Assembly: GCF_015694345.1 (NCBI RefSeq)
Contig: NZ_JADQDC010000012.1
Span: 50,119 to 114,118, forward strand
Origin: Novosphingobium jiangmenense
GTDB lineage: Bacteria; Pseudomonadota; Alphaproteobacteria; Sphingomonadales; Sphingomonadaceae
Reading direction: 5' to 3'
Length of the DNA: 64,000 nucleotides
This document shows, in pieces, positions 8,827-18,527 of this stretch. How positions within the stretch are numbered: position 1 is the stretch's first letter; every line of letters starts with the position of its first letter. The position numbers and the translations under genes were made by a program. The notes beneath the pieces were generated by a model. It saw nothing but the letters and a program-made list of their open reading frames with translations, was not told where the DNA came from and made no database searches.

Positions 8827-9885
8827 ATGCACTTTCTCGATCAGGCCAAGATTTTCATCCGTTCCGGGCAAGGCGGCCCCGGCGCGGTCAGCTTCCGGCG
8901 CGAGAAGTACGTCGAATACGGCGGCCCCGATGGCGGCAACGGCGGCAAGGGCGGCGACATCATCTTCGAGGCGGTGACCGGCCTAAATACCCTGATCGAC
9001 TTCCGCTATACCCAGCACTTCAAGGCGCAGCGGGGCGGCGGTGGCATGGGCCAAAACCGCACGGGCGCAGGCGGCAACGATCTCGTCATCAAGGTGCCCG
9101 TGGGCACGCAAGTGCTCGACGATGACCGCGAAACCGTGCTGCTCGACATGACGGAAGTGGGCGAACAGAAGGTCCTGCTGCGCGGTGGTGATGGTGGGCG
9201 CGGCAACGCCTCCTACAAGTCCTCCACGAACCGTGCCCCCCGCCAGCATGGCCCCGGCTGGCCGGGCGAGGAAATGTACGTCTGGTTGCGCCTGAAGCTG
9301 CTGGCGGACGCTGGTCTGGTCGGCCTGCCCAATGCGGGCAAGTCCACCTTCATCAACCAGATCACCAACACCAAGGCCAAGGTTGGCGACTACGCCTTCA
9401 CAACGCTACGCCCGCAACTCGGCGTCGTGCGCCACCGCAACCGCGAGTTCGTGCTGGCCGACATCCCTGGCCTGATCGAAGGCGCAGCCGACGGCGCCGG
9501 CATTGGCGACCGCTTCCTCGGCCATATCGAACGCTGTCGCGTGCTGATCCACCTGATCGACATCCACAGCGAGACCGATCCCGTCGAGGCCATGCAGATC
9601 GTCGAGGGTGAGCTTGAGGCCTACGGCGCGGGGCTCGATGAAAAGCCCCGCCTGATCGCGCTCAACAAGATCGACCTTGTCGATGCCGAACTGGTCAAGG
9701 CCTTCACCAAGGAACTGCGCGAAGCAGGCGCACGCAAGGTCTATCCGATCTCCGGCGCAACGGGGAAGGGCATGGACGCCTTGCTCGATGCCGTGCTCGA
9801 ACACCTGCCCGTCGCCACGGTGACCGAGCGCCCGACCGGCGAGGTGGAAGACGAGGGCGACCAGAAGCCGTGGTCGCCGATCTGA
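8827..9885 (+). CDS. obgE: Obg family GTPase
   Basis: Ribosome-associated GTPase involved in large-subunit assembly and stringent control. The 352-residue protein has the glycine-rich Obg fold (residues 1-158, with [13 protein letters not shown]) and then the G domain. G1 is [10 protein letters not shown]3 is DIPGLIEGA with the downstream switch [16 protein letters not shown]4 is NKIDL and G5 is SGATGKG. The long acidic C-terminal tail of some orthologues is nearly absent. proB starts 70 bases downstream, an obg-proB arrangement common in bacteria. Confidence 0.98.
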   Translation: MHFLDQAKIFIRSGQGGPGAVSFRREKYVEYGGPDGGNGGKGGDIIFEAVTGLNTLIDFRYTQHFKAQRGGGGMGQNRTGAGGNDLVIKVPVGTQVLDDDRETVLLDMTEVGEQKVLLRGGDGGRGNASYKSSTNRAPRQHGPGWPGEEMYVWLRLKLLADAGLVGLPNAGKSTFINQITNTKAKVGDYAFTTLRPQLGVVRHRNREFVLADIPGLIEGAADGAGIGDRFLGHIERCRVLIHLIDIHSETDPVEAMQIVEGELEAYGAGLDEKPRLIALNKIDLVDAELVKAFTKELREAGARKVYPISGATGKGMDALLDAVLEHLPVATVTERPTGEVEDEGDQKPWSPI

Positions 9886-9955
9886 TCGCCCAAGCGCTCT
9901 TCCGGCAGGACCGGCAACCCTTCACGCATCGTCACAAATACCCTAAGCGGCCCTC

Positions 9956-11089
9956 ATGAAGATCAGCCAGCTTGTCCACCTGACAGACGCCAAGACCTGC
10001 CCGCGCCTCGTGGTCAAGGTCGGCTCGGCCCTGCTAGTGGGCAAGGATGGCGCGCCGCGCCGGGAATGGCTGACGGCGCTGGTCGCCGAGATTGCAGCGG
10101 CCCGCGCGGCCGGACAGGAAGTGATCGTCGTCTCCTCCGGCGCCATCGCGTTGGGCGCGCGCAAGCTCGGTCTCGCCAAGGGCGGGCGTGGTAGCCTTTC
10201 GGATGCGCAAGCAGCTGCCTCTGTCGGGCAGATCGCGCTCGCCGGACTTTGGGCCGAACTCCTCGCCGCCCACGGCCTCACCGCCGCGCAGATACTCCTG
10301 ACGCTCGAGGACCTCGAGGACCGTCGCCGCTATCTCAACGCCACGGCAACGCTCGGCACCTTGCTTGCGGCTGGCGCAGTTCCGGTGATCAACGAGAACG
10401 ACTCTGTCGCCACTCAGGAAATCCGTTTCGGCGACAACGACCGCCTTGCCGCCCGTGTCGGGCAGGCGGCGGGCGCTTCAGGCGTGCTGCTGCTTTCAGA
10501 CATCGACGGCCTCTATGACCGTGACCCGCGACAGCCCGGCGCCGTCCGCATTCCGGTGGTGAAAGGCGTCACGCCCGAAATTCACGCCATGGCTACGGGC
10601 GGCTCCTCCTCCGGCCTCGGCTCGGGCGGCATGACGTCCAAGCTGCAGGCGGCCGAGATTGCAGAGCTTGCCGGCATGGCGCTGGCGATCATCGACGGCC
10701 AGCCGACGTCGCCCATCGCCACGGCGATGAGCGCCGAGCGCGGCACCCTGTTCCTGCCGCGCGGGCGCAAGCAGGCGCGCAAGGCCTGGCTGGGCGGCCG
10801 CATGCGGATGCGCGGGAGCGTTCTCGTCGATGCCGGTGCCGCCGCAGCCCTCAAGCGCGGCTCCAGCCTGCTTGCCGCCGGAATCACCGGCGTCGAGGGC
10901 GATTTCCAGCGCGGCGATGCCATCGCGGTGATCGGCCCGGATGGCGAGACTTTGGCGCGTGGCCTCTCGGAGTACGATGCGGGCGAGTGTAGCCGCCTCA
11001 AGGGCCGCCACAGCCGCGAGCACGAAGACATCCTCGGCTACGCCCCACGTTCGGCCCTGATCCATCGCGACCAGATGGTGCTGCTGTAA
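9956..11089 (+). CDS. proB: Glutamate 5-kinase
   Basis: Phosphorylates glutamate in the first step of proline synthesis. The 377-residue protein has an amino-acid-kinase domain (LVVKVGSALLV near the start, VIVVSSGAIALG, NENDSVATQEIRFGDND) and a C-terminal PUA domain (from about residue 285, SSLLAAGITGVEGDF), as in most full-length ProB. The GGGSSSGLGSGGM-like loop (here GGSSSGLGSGGM) is the conserved nucleotide site. The stop codon overlaps the next ATG as TAATG, so the downstream dehydrogenase is translationally coupled. Confidence 0.97.
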   Translation: MKISQLVHLTDAKTCPRLVVKVGSALLVGKDGAPRREWLTALVAEIAAARAAGQEVIVVSSGAIALGARKLGLAKGGRGSLSDAQAAASVGQIALAGLWAELLAAHGLTAAQILLTLEDLEDRRRYLNATATLGTLLAAGAVPVINENDSVATQEIRFGDNDRLAARVGQAAGASGVLLLSDIDGLYDRDPRQPGAVRIPVVKGVTPEIHAMATGGSSSGLGSGGMTSKLQAAEIAELAGMALAIIDGQPTSPIATAMSAERGTLFLPRGRKQARKAWLGGRMRMRGSVLVDAGAAAALKRGSSLLAAGITGVEGDFQRGDAIAVIGPDGETLARGLSEYDAGECSRLKGRHSREHEDILGYAPRSALIHRDQMVLL

Positions 11090-12009
11090 TGGCAGCGGAA
11101 TTGCTGGCGATTACCGGGGCCACCGGCTTCGTCGGCCAGACCGTGCTCGATTATGCCGCTCGCGCCGGGATAGAGGTCCGCGCACTTGCCCGCCGCCCGC
11201 AGGATGCCCGCGCCGGGGTGGAGTGGGTGCAGGGTGATCTGAATGACAAGCGCGCCCTGCAGCGCCTCGTCGGCCGCGCCAGCGTGGTCCTGCACATCGC
11301 GGGCGTTGTGAATGCGCCGGACGAGAAGGGCTTCGAGGACGGCAACGTCTGGGGCACGCTGAACGTCGTCAACGCCGCGCTGGAAGCCGGCGTGCCGCGC
11401 TTCGTCCACGTCTCCTCGCTCTCCGCGCGAGAGCCGGACCTGTCGGTCTACGGGCGCTCCAAGCTGCGCGGCGAAAAGATCGTCAAGGCCAGCAGTCTCG
11501 ACTGGACGGTGGTGCGCCCGCCCGCCGTCTATGGCCCGCGCGATACCGAGATGTTCGAGCTGTTCAAGCTTGCGCGCCGCGGCATTGTGCCCTTGCCACC
11601 GCAGGGCCATCTCTCGATCATCCACGTTAACGATTTGGCGCGGCTGCTGCTCGCCCTGATCCCCGGCGGCGAAGACGTCACGCATCTGACCTTCGAGCCT
11701 GACGACGGCACCCCCGGTGGCTGGACCCACAACGATCTCGCCAAGGCCATCGGCATGGCCGTCGGCAAGCGCGCCACCGCGGTCAACCTCCCTGCCAGCG
11801 TCCTGCGCCTCGGTGCCAAGCTCGACGCGGCCTTCCGCGGCAAGGGCGCCAAGCTCACGCTCGACCGCGTCGGCTACATGTGCCACCCCGATTGGCGCGC
11901 GGGCGAAGGCAACCAGCCTCCGCCGGAGCGATGGCTGCCCCAGGTCGAAACCGCGATGGGCCTGCATGCAACGGCTGCGTGGTATCGCGAGGCTGGGTGG
12001 TTGAAGTGA
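11089..12009 (+). CDS. Atypical SDR / NAD-dependent epimerase-dehydratase family protein
   Basis: Rossmann-fold oxidoreductase-like protein of 306 residues. The dinucleotide-binding motif GATGFVGQTV is at residues 9-18. The extended-SDR catalytic Tyr-x-x-x-Lys appears as YGRSK, preceded by the Ser-rich HVSSLSARE and followed by VRPPAVYGPRD. This resembles UDP-sugar epimerases and complex I NDUFA9-type proteins; the substrate cannot be named. It overlaps proB by one base, giving an obgE-proB-SDR operon. Confidence 0.85.
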   Translation: MAAELLAITGATGFVGQTVLDYAARAGIEVRALARRPQDARAGVEWVQGDLNDKRALQRLVGRASVVLHIAGVVNAPDEKGFEDGNVWGTLNVVNAALEAGVPRFVHVSSLSAREPDLSVYGRSKLRGEKIVKASSLDWTVVRPPAVYGPRDTEMFELFKLARRGIVPLPPQGHLSIIHVNDLARLLLALIPGGEDVTHLTFEPDDGTPGGWTHNDLAKAIGMAVGKRATAVNLPASVLRLGAKLDAAFRGKGAKLTLDRVGYMCHPDWRAGEGNQPPPERWLPQVETAMGLHATAAWYREAGWLK

Positions 12010-12088
12010 AAATGTGCTGAAAAGCACTGTTGTTTCGATAAATCACGGTTAACCATTGCCTCGAAACTGGATGTTTCGGGGGCGGGGC

Positions 12089-15013
12089 ATGGGAAGATCG
12101 ATATGGCTGGCGGCACTTCTGGTGGCAGGCACGCCGTCGCCCTCATTCGCAACGGACACTCCGAGCAAATCCGCGCCGAGCCTTGTCGACGAGGTCAAGG
12201 CGCTCAAAACCATGGACACCGCCGGCAAGCCGGCAGAGGCGCTCGCAAGGATCGACGCGGTGCTTGCACGGGCCCGCAAGGCTAGAGGCATCGAACGGAT
12301 CGACCTGATCTACGCCGAGGCAAGCCGCGCCAACGCGCTGTTCTGGCTGGATCGTTACGACGAGGCCCTTGCGATCTATCATGGGCTCGAAGCGGAGCTT
12401 GAGTCAGGAAAGTATCCGATGACGCCGGACCGAGCCGAACTCGTCAACAACATCGGCTCGCTCTACTCCTCCCTTGGTCGGCTTGAAGAGGCCATGCGTT
12501 ACAAAGTGCGCGCTCTCGATCTTACTGCGCAGACGGCGGGTACGGAAAGCATCGAGTACGCCTCGGCGCTTTATGGCACCGCTCTTGTCGAGTTCCGTCA
12601 AGGAGAGCCCTTGAAAGCGCTCCCACGCGTGCGAGAGGCCCTACGCATTGCTCGGGCCCACGCGAACCTTACCGGAGACGATGTCGAACAGCCTGCGATC
12701 TTCGGGCTCAGCCTCGCCGCCTTGCTCATTCAGTCCGGAGACACCGCCTCGTCGATAGAGCCGGCCAGAGAAGCTGCGGTCTGGGCTGAAACGCATCTTG
12801 GTGAAGATCACCGCGTAACTATGGCCGCGCTCAACCAGCTCGGTGCCTCGCTGAGCGATTCCGGACTCTATGCACAAGCCATTCCGGTAATTCGACGTAC
12901 ACTGGACCTGCGCGTCAAGGCGTACCCGCCGGGACATACCGACATTGCCTTTTCGCTGAGCGCCTTGGGCTTCGCCCTCGACAATTCGGGACACAAGGAA
13001 GAGGCGCTGCCATTCTACGAGCGCGCGGCGGAGATATTCGAAAAGAGCGACAACAAGAACAATCCGACTATTGCTGCTACGGCAATCGGCCAGGTCGCGC
13101 GTCTTGCGTCATGGCGCGGCGACAGGGCTGCGTCGCTCGCGCTGCGCGAGAAAGCTCTCCGCATCGGTCGCGAACGGTCAGCCTCTGGCGAGCATCCCGA
13201 CGTGCTGCTGGCAGAGGTGAACCTTGCTCGCGAATACATAGCCAACAACCGATCCGACGATGCCATGCCGTTGCTCGTCCATGCCAACGCTGCCTTTCCC
13301 AAGCGCGCTCTCGAATCCAATGCGCGTCGTCTTGCCGGGCTGGTCTTTGCCGAACAGATCTCGGCTGCAAAAGGCGATGCGGTTGGCGCTCTCGCTCGTA
13401 CGGTCCAGGCGCTTGCGCCCGCGCGCACCCGGTTGCTCGACCGCGCCACCCCCAGAAGCGAAGTGACGCGACTGGCGGAGCAGTATCATTTCCTTTTCGT
13501 CCAGCAGGCTCGCCTCGCCATGGCCGCGAACGATCCCGCCCAGGCGTTCGAGGCACTGCAGCTGGCCAACCTCGGCGATCTGCAAAGCGCAATGTCGAGT
13601 CAGGCCATGCTGCGGGCCGCCGACAGTGTCGAGGCTACTGAGGTAATCCGCCGCTATCAGTCGCTCGCCGCCGATGGCGCGCGACTGCGCCGCACGCTCA
13701 ATGCGCAAGTCGCTGCGGGGAAGGCCGACACAGTCGAGGAGATCAATCGCCAGCTCGCCGATATCGACGCCCGGATCCGTGTAGAGGACGCGCACCTGGC
13801 AGCGCTTATCCCCGGCTATTCGCTCCAGACCGCCGTCGAGCCGGCGTCGCTTGCCGCCGCGCAGAATTCGCTGGGCAAAGGGCAGGCACTGGTACTCTAC
13901 GGGCAGGATGAAGAAGGTCTCGTCGTCCTTGCCGTCACGCCCGGCAAAGCCGCAATGGCAAGTGCGCCCGTTGCCCCGCGCCAACTGCTCGAACTGTTGC
14001 AGCGGATGCGTGGAACGATCGACCTCGGTCTCCTCAATAATGGTGCTGGCGGCTTCGATCGCAAGGCGGCGTTCGAACTCTACCAGTTGCTCTTCCCCGC
14101 GCCGATCCGCGAGGCGATCAGGTCCTCCCCCGATCTGCGCGTGCTGGCGCCGGGTGGCCTCGCCGCGCTGCCCTTTGCCGCGTTGGTGACCGATGCTCCG
14201 CAAGGTCCGGACGACGCGCCCACCGCCTTGCGCAACACGCATTGGCTGGCAAAGGACCACGCCGTTTCAGTCCCCCTTGCGGCGTTGCCGCTGCCCCAGC
14301 GCATTGCAGGCAAGCGAGATCTTTCTTTCGCCGGAATAGGCGCGCCGTTGCTGGGCCAGCCCATCCGCCTCGCGACGCGCTCGGCGCCGATGCTGCGTTC
14401 CGGCGATACCAGCACCAAGGCACTGCGCGAACTTGCGAGCCTGCCCGGCGCTGCCGATGAATTGCGTGCGATGGCGAAAGCCTTCCCCGGCAATCCCGCG
14501 CTGCTCATCGGTGCCGAGGCTACGGAAGCTGCGGTGAAAGCCGCGCCGCTTGAACAGGCGAGCGTCCTCGCGTTCGCCACCCATGGCCTTGTCGGCGGGG
14601 CGTTTCGCGATCTGGTGGAACCCGCGCTGGTGCTGACTCCACCGGACCAGCCGAGCGAGATCGACGATGGCTTGCTTACCGCATCGGAAATCGCCAAGCT
14701 GAGGTTGAATGCGGACTGGGTGATCCTTTCAGCGTGCGATACCAGCGCTGGCGATGGTGAAAGTGCGCCAACCTTCTCGGGCCTTGCCCGCTCTTTCGTT
14801 GCCGCCGGTGCGCGTTCGCTCCTGCTGTCGCACTGGCCGGTGCGGGATGATGTCGCCAGCCGCCTGACACTCGACACACTGAAGGGCGCTGGCAAGGGCC
14901 TGTCCCGCGCGGAAGCCCTGCGTCGTGCTCAGCTTGCCATCCTGCGCGATGGCAATGTGGCGGGCGGCGCTCATCCCGCCACTTGGGCTCCATTCGTGCT
15001 TGTCGGCAACTGA
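12089..15013 (+). CDS. Exported TPR protein with C-terminal CHAT protease domain
   Basis: A 974-residue protein with a signal peptide (IWLAALLVAGTPSPSFA), so probably periplasmic. Residues about 30-460 are tandem TPR units (repeated ALAIY, EEAMRY, KEEALPFYERA). A helical linker follows, and the last 300 residues are a CHAT domain of the caspase-like clan. The catalytic dyad is visible as His832 in FATHG and Cys883 in LSACDTS, followed by GLARSFVAAGARSLLLSHW. Alternative starts at 12056 (TTG) and 12071 exist; GGGGCGGGG before 12089 favours that site. The family is clear, the substrate unknown. Two DUF805 genes follow. Confidence 0.88.
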   Translation: MGRSIWLAALLVAGTPSPSFATDTPSKSAPSLVDEVKALKTMDTAGKPAEALARIDAVLARARKARGIERIDLIYAEASRANALFWLDRYDEALAIYHGLEAELESGKYPMTPDRAELVNNIGSLYSSLGRLEEAMRYKVRALDLTAQTAGTESIEYASALYGTALVEFRQGEPLKALPRVREALRIARAHANLTGDDVEQPAIFGLSLAALLIQSGDTASSIEPAREAAVWAETHLGEDHRVTMAALNQLGASLSDSGLYAQAIPVIRRTLDLRVKAYPPGHTDIAFSLSALGFALDNSGHKEEALPFYERAAEIFEKSDNKNNPTIAATAIGQVARLASWRGDRAASLALREKALRIGRERSASGEHPDVLLAEVNLAREYIANNRSDDAMPLLVHANAAFPKRALESNARRLAGLVFAEQISAAKGDAVGALARTVQALAPARTRLLDRATPRSEVTRLAEQYHFLFVQQARLAMAANDPAQAFEALQLANLGDLQSAMSSQAMLRAADSVEATEVIRRYQSLAADGARLRRTLNAQVAAGKADTVEEINRQLADIDARIRVEDAHLAALIPGYSLQTAVEPASLAAAQNSLGKGQALVLYGQDEEGLVVLAVTPGKAAMASAPVAPRQLLELLQRMRGTIDLGLLNNGAGGFDRKAAFELYQLLFPAPIREAIRSSPDLRVLAPGGLAALPFAALVTDAPQGPDDAPTALRNTHWLAKDHAVSVPLAALPLPQRIAGKRDLSFAGIGAPLLGQPIRLATRSAPMLRSGDTSTKALRELASLPGAADELRAMAKAFPGNPALLIGAEATEAAVKAAPLEQASVLAFATHGLVGGAFRDLVEPALVLTPPDQPSEIDDGLLTASEIAKLRLNADWVILSACDTSAGDGESAPTFSGLARSFVAAGARSLLLSHWPVRDDVASRLTLDTLKGAGKGLSRAEALRRAQLAILRDGNVAGGAHPATWAPFVLVGN

Positions 15014-15108
15014 CAGCGACGAGCTGTCCGCGCTTGCAGTCACAGCGGAATAATGTTCACTAGTGCAACCGCACTGGTCCTGCGGGAAGAACACAAAGGG
15101 GGAAAGTC

Positions 15109-15552
15109 ATGGAATGGATGCTGATGCCTTATCGCCGTTATGCCGAGTTTTCGGGGCGTTCGCGGCGGAAGGAATACTGGATGTTCACGCTGTTCTCGGT
15201 CCTAGTCTATTCCGTGATTGTCGCGTTCATGTTTGCCGGCGGTCTGGGAGCCGCAGTTTCGGGTGTGGACGACCCACAGTTTGGCGTAGCCTTCTGGATC
15301 GGTGCAGCTCTGGCTTTCATCTTCTTTCTCGGCACGCTGGTCCCGGGGATCGCGGTCATCGTCCGTCGCCTGCATGATCGCGACATGTCGGGCTGGTGGT
15401 ATCTCGGTTTCGCCTTGCTTGGGATGGTTCCGTTCGTCGGTTGGATCGCCAGCATTGCCTTTTTCGTCATTCTTTGCCTGCCTGGAACGCCGGGCATGAA
15501 CCGCTTTGGCGACGATCCGAAGAATCCGGCCGGTTACGACGTTTTCGGCTGA
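15109..15552 (+). CDS. DUF805 family membrane protein (copy 1)
   Basis: Small inner-membrane protein of 147 residues with about four hydrophobic segments. It starts with the family signature YRRYAEFSGRSRRKEYWMF and contains the conserved loop VRRLHDRDMSGWW. The C-terminus GMNRFGDDPKNP is also typical. AAAGGGGGAAAG precedes the ATG. DUF805 has no established function. The next gene is a paralogue 24 bases downstream. Confidence 0.9.
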   Translation: MEWMLMPYRRYAEFSGRSRRKEYWMFTLFSVLVYSVIVAFMFAGGLGAAVSGVDDPQFGVAFWIGAALAFIFFLGTLVPGIAVIVRRLHDRDMSGWWYLGFALLGMVPFVGWIASIAFFVILCLPGTPGMNRFGDDPKNPAGYDVFG

Positions 15553-15576
15553 TCCACACCTCAAGGAACAAGCGCG

Positions 15577-15993
15577 ATGAACTGGATGATCCTGCCCTAT
15601 CGCCGATATGCGGAGTTTTCCGGGCGCTCACGGCGCAAGGAATACTGGATGTTCGCGCTGTTCTATCTGCTGGTGATGATCGTGCTCAATGCCGTGTTCG
15701 GCACAAATGAAGTGAGCCGTGCCAACGGCGCCTTCGTCTATGGCTCGCGCCTTGTCGGCACGGGAGGCTGGATCGGCGGCCTGTTCTGGCTTGTGTCGAT
15801 CATTCCCGGCCTTGCCGTTTCGGTGCGTCGCCTGCACGATCAGGACCGCACCGGCTGGCTGCTGCTGCTCTGGCTGATTCCGCTGTTCGGCTGGTTCGCG
15901 CTTTTCGTGCTGATGTGTCTCGAGGGAACGCGCGGGCCCAACCGCTTCGGGCCCGACCCGAAGAACCCGACTCCTGCCGAAGTCTTCGCCTAA
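15577..15993 (+). CDS. DUF805 family membrane protein (copy 2)
   Basis: Paralogue of the preceding gene, 138 residues: YRRYAEFSGRSRRKEYWMF is repeated exactly, with VRRLHDQDRTGWLLL and GPNRFGPDPKNP later. Similarity is visible at DNA level in the first 80 bases, so this is a tandem duplication. About four membrane segments. The stop TAA interlocks with the convergent permease stop on the other strand (three-base overlap). Confidence 0.9.
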   Translation: MNWMILPYRRYAEFSGRSRRKEYWMFALFYLLVMIVLNAVFGTNEVSRANGAFVYGSRLVGTGGWIGGLFWLVSIIPGLAVSVRRLHDQDRTGWLLLLWLIPLFGWFALFVLMCLEGTRGPNRFGPDPKNPTPAEVFA

Positions 15994-18527
15994 AGCTCGC
16001 GCAGCACCTGCGCCGGTCGGGTCCTGAGCAGCCCGACCGAGCCTGCCACCGCCAGTACCATCACCAGCCCCACGCCCGCGCCAAGCACGCCGAGGATGCG
16101 CGGCCAGTCGGGCAGCCAGTCGAACTCGAACAGCATCACGATCACGCCCCACGCGACGCTTGTGCCCAGGACCAGCGCCACGCCGGCCAGCAATGCGCTG
16201 AGCAGCCCGTATTCGGCCACCAGCAGCACCAGCAATTGCCGACGGCTCGCGCCCAGCACGCGCAGGATCACGTTGTCGTAGGTCTTGCGTTCGCGCGCGG
16301 CGGCAATCGCCCCTGCCAATACGGCCATCCCCGCAAGGATCGCCACGCTCGCGGCGGCCAGGATCGCCGTGCCCATCTGCGACAGGATCTCGCGCGCCTG
16401 CCCCAGCACCGGTCCGATCTCGATCACCGAACTGGACGGCAGGGCCTTGACCAGCCCGCCGAGAATCGCGCGGCGCACCTCGGGCGTCTTCGCGCCTTCC
16501 GGCAGGCTTATCGTCGCGGCCAGATTGTGCGGCGCATCGGCGATCGCATTGGGGCTGAACACCAGCACGTAGTTGAAGCCCATGTTCTCCCAGTCGATCC
16601 GTCGGAACGAGGCGATCTTTGCGCTGCGCTCCACGCCGAGGATCGAAACCGCGATCCGGTCACCCAGCTTGAGGCCGAGTGCCTCGCGCAGGTCATCGTC
16701 GACCGAGACCAGCGGCTCGCCCGCGTAGTCCCTGGGCCACCATTCGCCAGCTGTCAGCACGTTGCCCTCGGGCACTTCGTTCGAATAGGTCAGCCCGCGA
16801 TCACCGCGCAGGGGCCAGGCGTTCTCCGGGATCTCCTTGAGATCGGCCACGCGGGTCATCGCATCCGCCGGTCCATAGGCGATGATCGAGCCGCGCAGGG
16901 CCGGGACCTTGCGAATGGCAGCATCGGGCGCGGCGCTGCGCACGATGTGGTCAAATTCGGCCGTCTTGCCCTGCGGCAGGTCGAGCACAAAATAATCCGG
17001 CGCCCGGTTCGGCACCCGCAGCGCGATGTTGCCATCAAGGCTCGTCTGCACGCCTGCCAGTAGCACGAAGGCGGCAAGCCCAAAGCCCAGCGCCACCACC
17101 AGAGCCGAAGTCTGCGCTCCGGGCCGATGCAGGTTGGCCAGCGCCATCCGCGCAATCGCACCCTTGGGTCGGGGCAGTTTGGCCGCCAGCCTTTGCAACC
17201 CCCATCCGAGCGCCGACAGCAGCAGGAACAATGCCGCCGCTCCGCCAAGGAACCCGGCAGCGAGCAGCTTTTGCGGCGCGGTCAGCACTGCAAGCGCCAC
17301 GATCCCGCCAAGCCCCAATGCCACCGGCAACGCCGCGCCCTTCCAGCCACCCGCCAAAGGGCTGACCCGAGCGCGCATCAGCGCCATTGCCGGGAACGCC
17401 TTCGCTCGCGTCAATGGTGGCGCTGCGAAAGTCAGCGCAATCAAGCCGCCATAAGCGGCTGCGATGGCCAAGGCCCCCCAGTCCAGCACAAACCCCGCCT
17501 CGATCGGCAGCAGCCCTTGAAGCGCCTTGCCGATCAGTGGCGTGATGCTCACCCCGATCATCAGTCCCGCGACAATGGCGAGCGAAGCCGCCGCAGCCAG
17601 TTGCAGCAGATAGATCCGCGCGATGTCCCGGCTCGAAGCGCCGAGGATCTTCAGCGTGGCAATGCTCCCCCGCCGGGCTTCGAGGTAGGAATTCACCCCG
17701 TTGCCGATGCCGATCCCGGCAATCGCCAGCGCCGCCAGTGCCACCAGCACCAGAAACTGCCCCATGCGTGAAACGAACCGATCCAGCCCCGGCGAGGCCT
17801 TTTCCCGCGTCCGCACCTCGTAGCCTGCCAGCGGGAACTGCGCCTTGATCCGCTCACCCAGCGCCACCGCGTCGGCCCCGGCAGGCAGCTTCACGCGCAG
17901 CTTGGTCCGCACCATCGATCCCGGCTGCACCAGCTTCGAAGCCTCAAGCGCCGCCTTGCTGACAATCACCGTCGGCCCGAGCGAGAAGCCTTCCGCCAGC
18001 CGGTCCGGCTCCGATCCGATCACGCCGCCAACGCGAAGGTCTGACTCGCCAACACGAAGGCTTTCACCGACCTTTATGCCCAGCCGGTCTGCCACGCCCG
18101 GCGCAATCCATGCCGTCATGCCCTCGGGCGCCCCGGCAACCTTGCCACCCTCCAACGTGAATTGCCCGTAAAGCGGCCATTTTGCGTCGACTGCTTTCAA
18201 CTCTACAGGCGTCGTCCGCGTCTCGTCACCCGGCACCCGCGCCATCGCCTGCAGCCGCGCGCCTTCGGAAAGCTCGCCCATTGCCGCGATCGCCGCCCGC
18301 TCGTCGGCCGTGGGTTGCCGTGCCGTCAGCGTGAACTCCAGATCGCCACCCAGCATCTCGCGCCCGCGTGTCGCCAGCTCGCGCTCGATCGCCCCGGTCA
18401 GCGTGCCGATGGCCGAGAGCGCCGCCGTGCCCAGTACCAGGCACACCAGCAGCAGCCGCAGGCCCTTGAAGCGCCAGTCCAGCCCCCGCCGCGCCAGCCG
18501 CCATGCGGCACTCCACGAAAGGCTCAC
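15990..18527 (-). CDS. ABC transporter permease, FtsX/MacB type (YbbP-like)
   Basis: Inner-membrane permease of 845 residues. An N-terminal helix is followed by a periplasmic domain, two FtsX blocks of three or four helices each, and a second large periplasmic loop, ending in TRPAQVLREL, the usual MacB/FtsX tail. The start is chosen as GTG 18527, because it overlaps the upstream ATPase stop as GTGA and yields [14 protein letters not shown], the family N-terminus. An ATG at 18581 would overlap the ATPase by 58 bases. In E. coli the homologous ybbA-ybbP pair lies divergent from tesA, exactly as here. The transported substrate is unknown. Confidence 0.88.
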   Translation of the reverse strand: MSLSWSAAWRLARRGLDWRFKGLRLLLVCLVLGTAALSAIGTLTGAIERELATRGREMLGGDLEFTLTARQPTADERAAIAAMGELSEGARLQAMARVPGDETRTTPVELKAVDAKWPLYGQFTLEGGKVAGAPEGMTAWIAPGVADRLGIKVGESLRVGESDLRVGGVIGSEPDRLAEGFSLGPTVIVSKAALEASKLVQPGSMVRTKLRVKLPAGADAVALGERIKAQFPLAGYEVRTREKASPGLDRFVSRMGQFLVLVALAALAIAGIGIGNGVNSYLEARRGSIATLKILGASSRDIARIYLLQLAAAASLAIVAGLMIGVSITPLIGKALQGLLPIEAGFVLDWGALAIAAAYGGLIALTFAAPPLTRAKAFPAMALMRARVSPLAGGWKGAALPVALGLGGIVALAVLTAPQKLLAAGFLGGAAALFLLLSALGWGLQRLAAKLPRPKGAIARMALANLHRPGAQTSALVVALGFGLAAFVLLAGVQTSLDGNIALRVPNRAPDYFVLDLPQGKTAEFDHIVRSAAPDAAIRKVPALRGSIIAYGPADAMTRVADLKEIPENAWPLRGDRGLTYSNEVPEGNVLTAGEWWPRDYAGEPLVSVDDDLREALGLKLGDRIAVSILGVERSAKIASFRRIDWENMGFNYVLVFSPNAIADAPHNLAATISLPEGAKTPEVRRAILGGLVKALPSSSVIEIGPVLGQAREILSQMGTAILAAASVAILAGMAVLAGAIAAARERKTYDNVILRVLGASRRQLLVLLVAEYGLLSALLAGVALVLGTSVAWGVIVMLFEFDWLPDWPRILGVLGAGVGLVMVLAVAGSVGLLRTRPAQVLREL

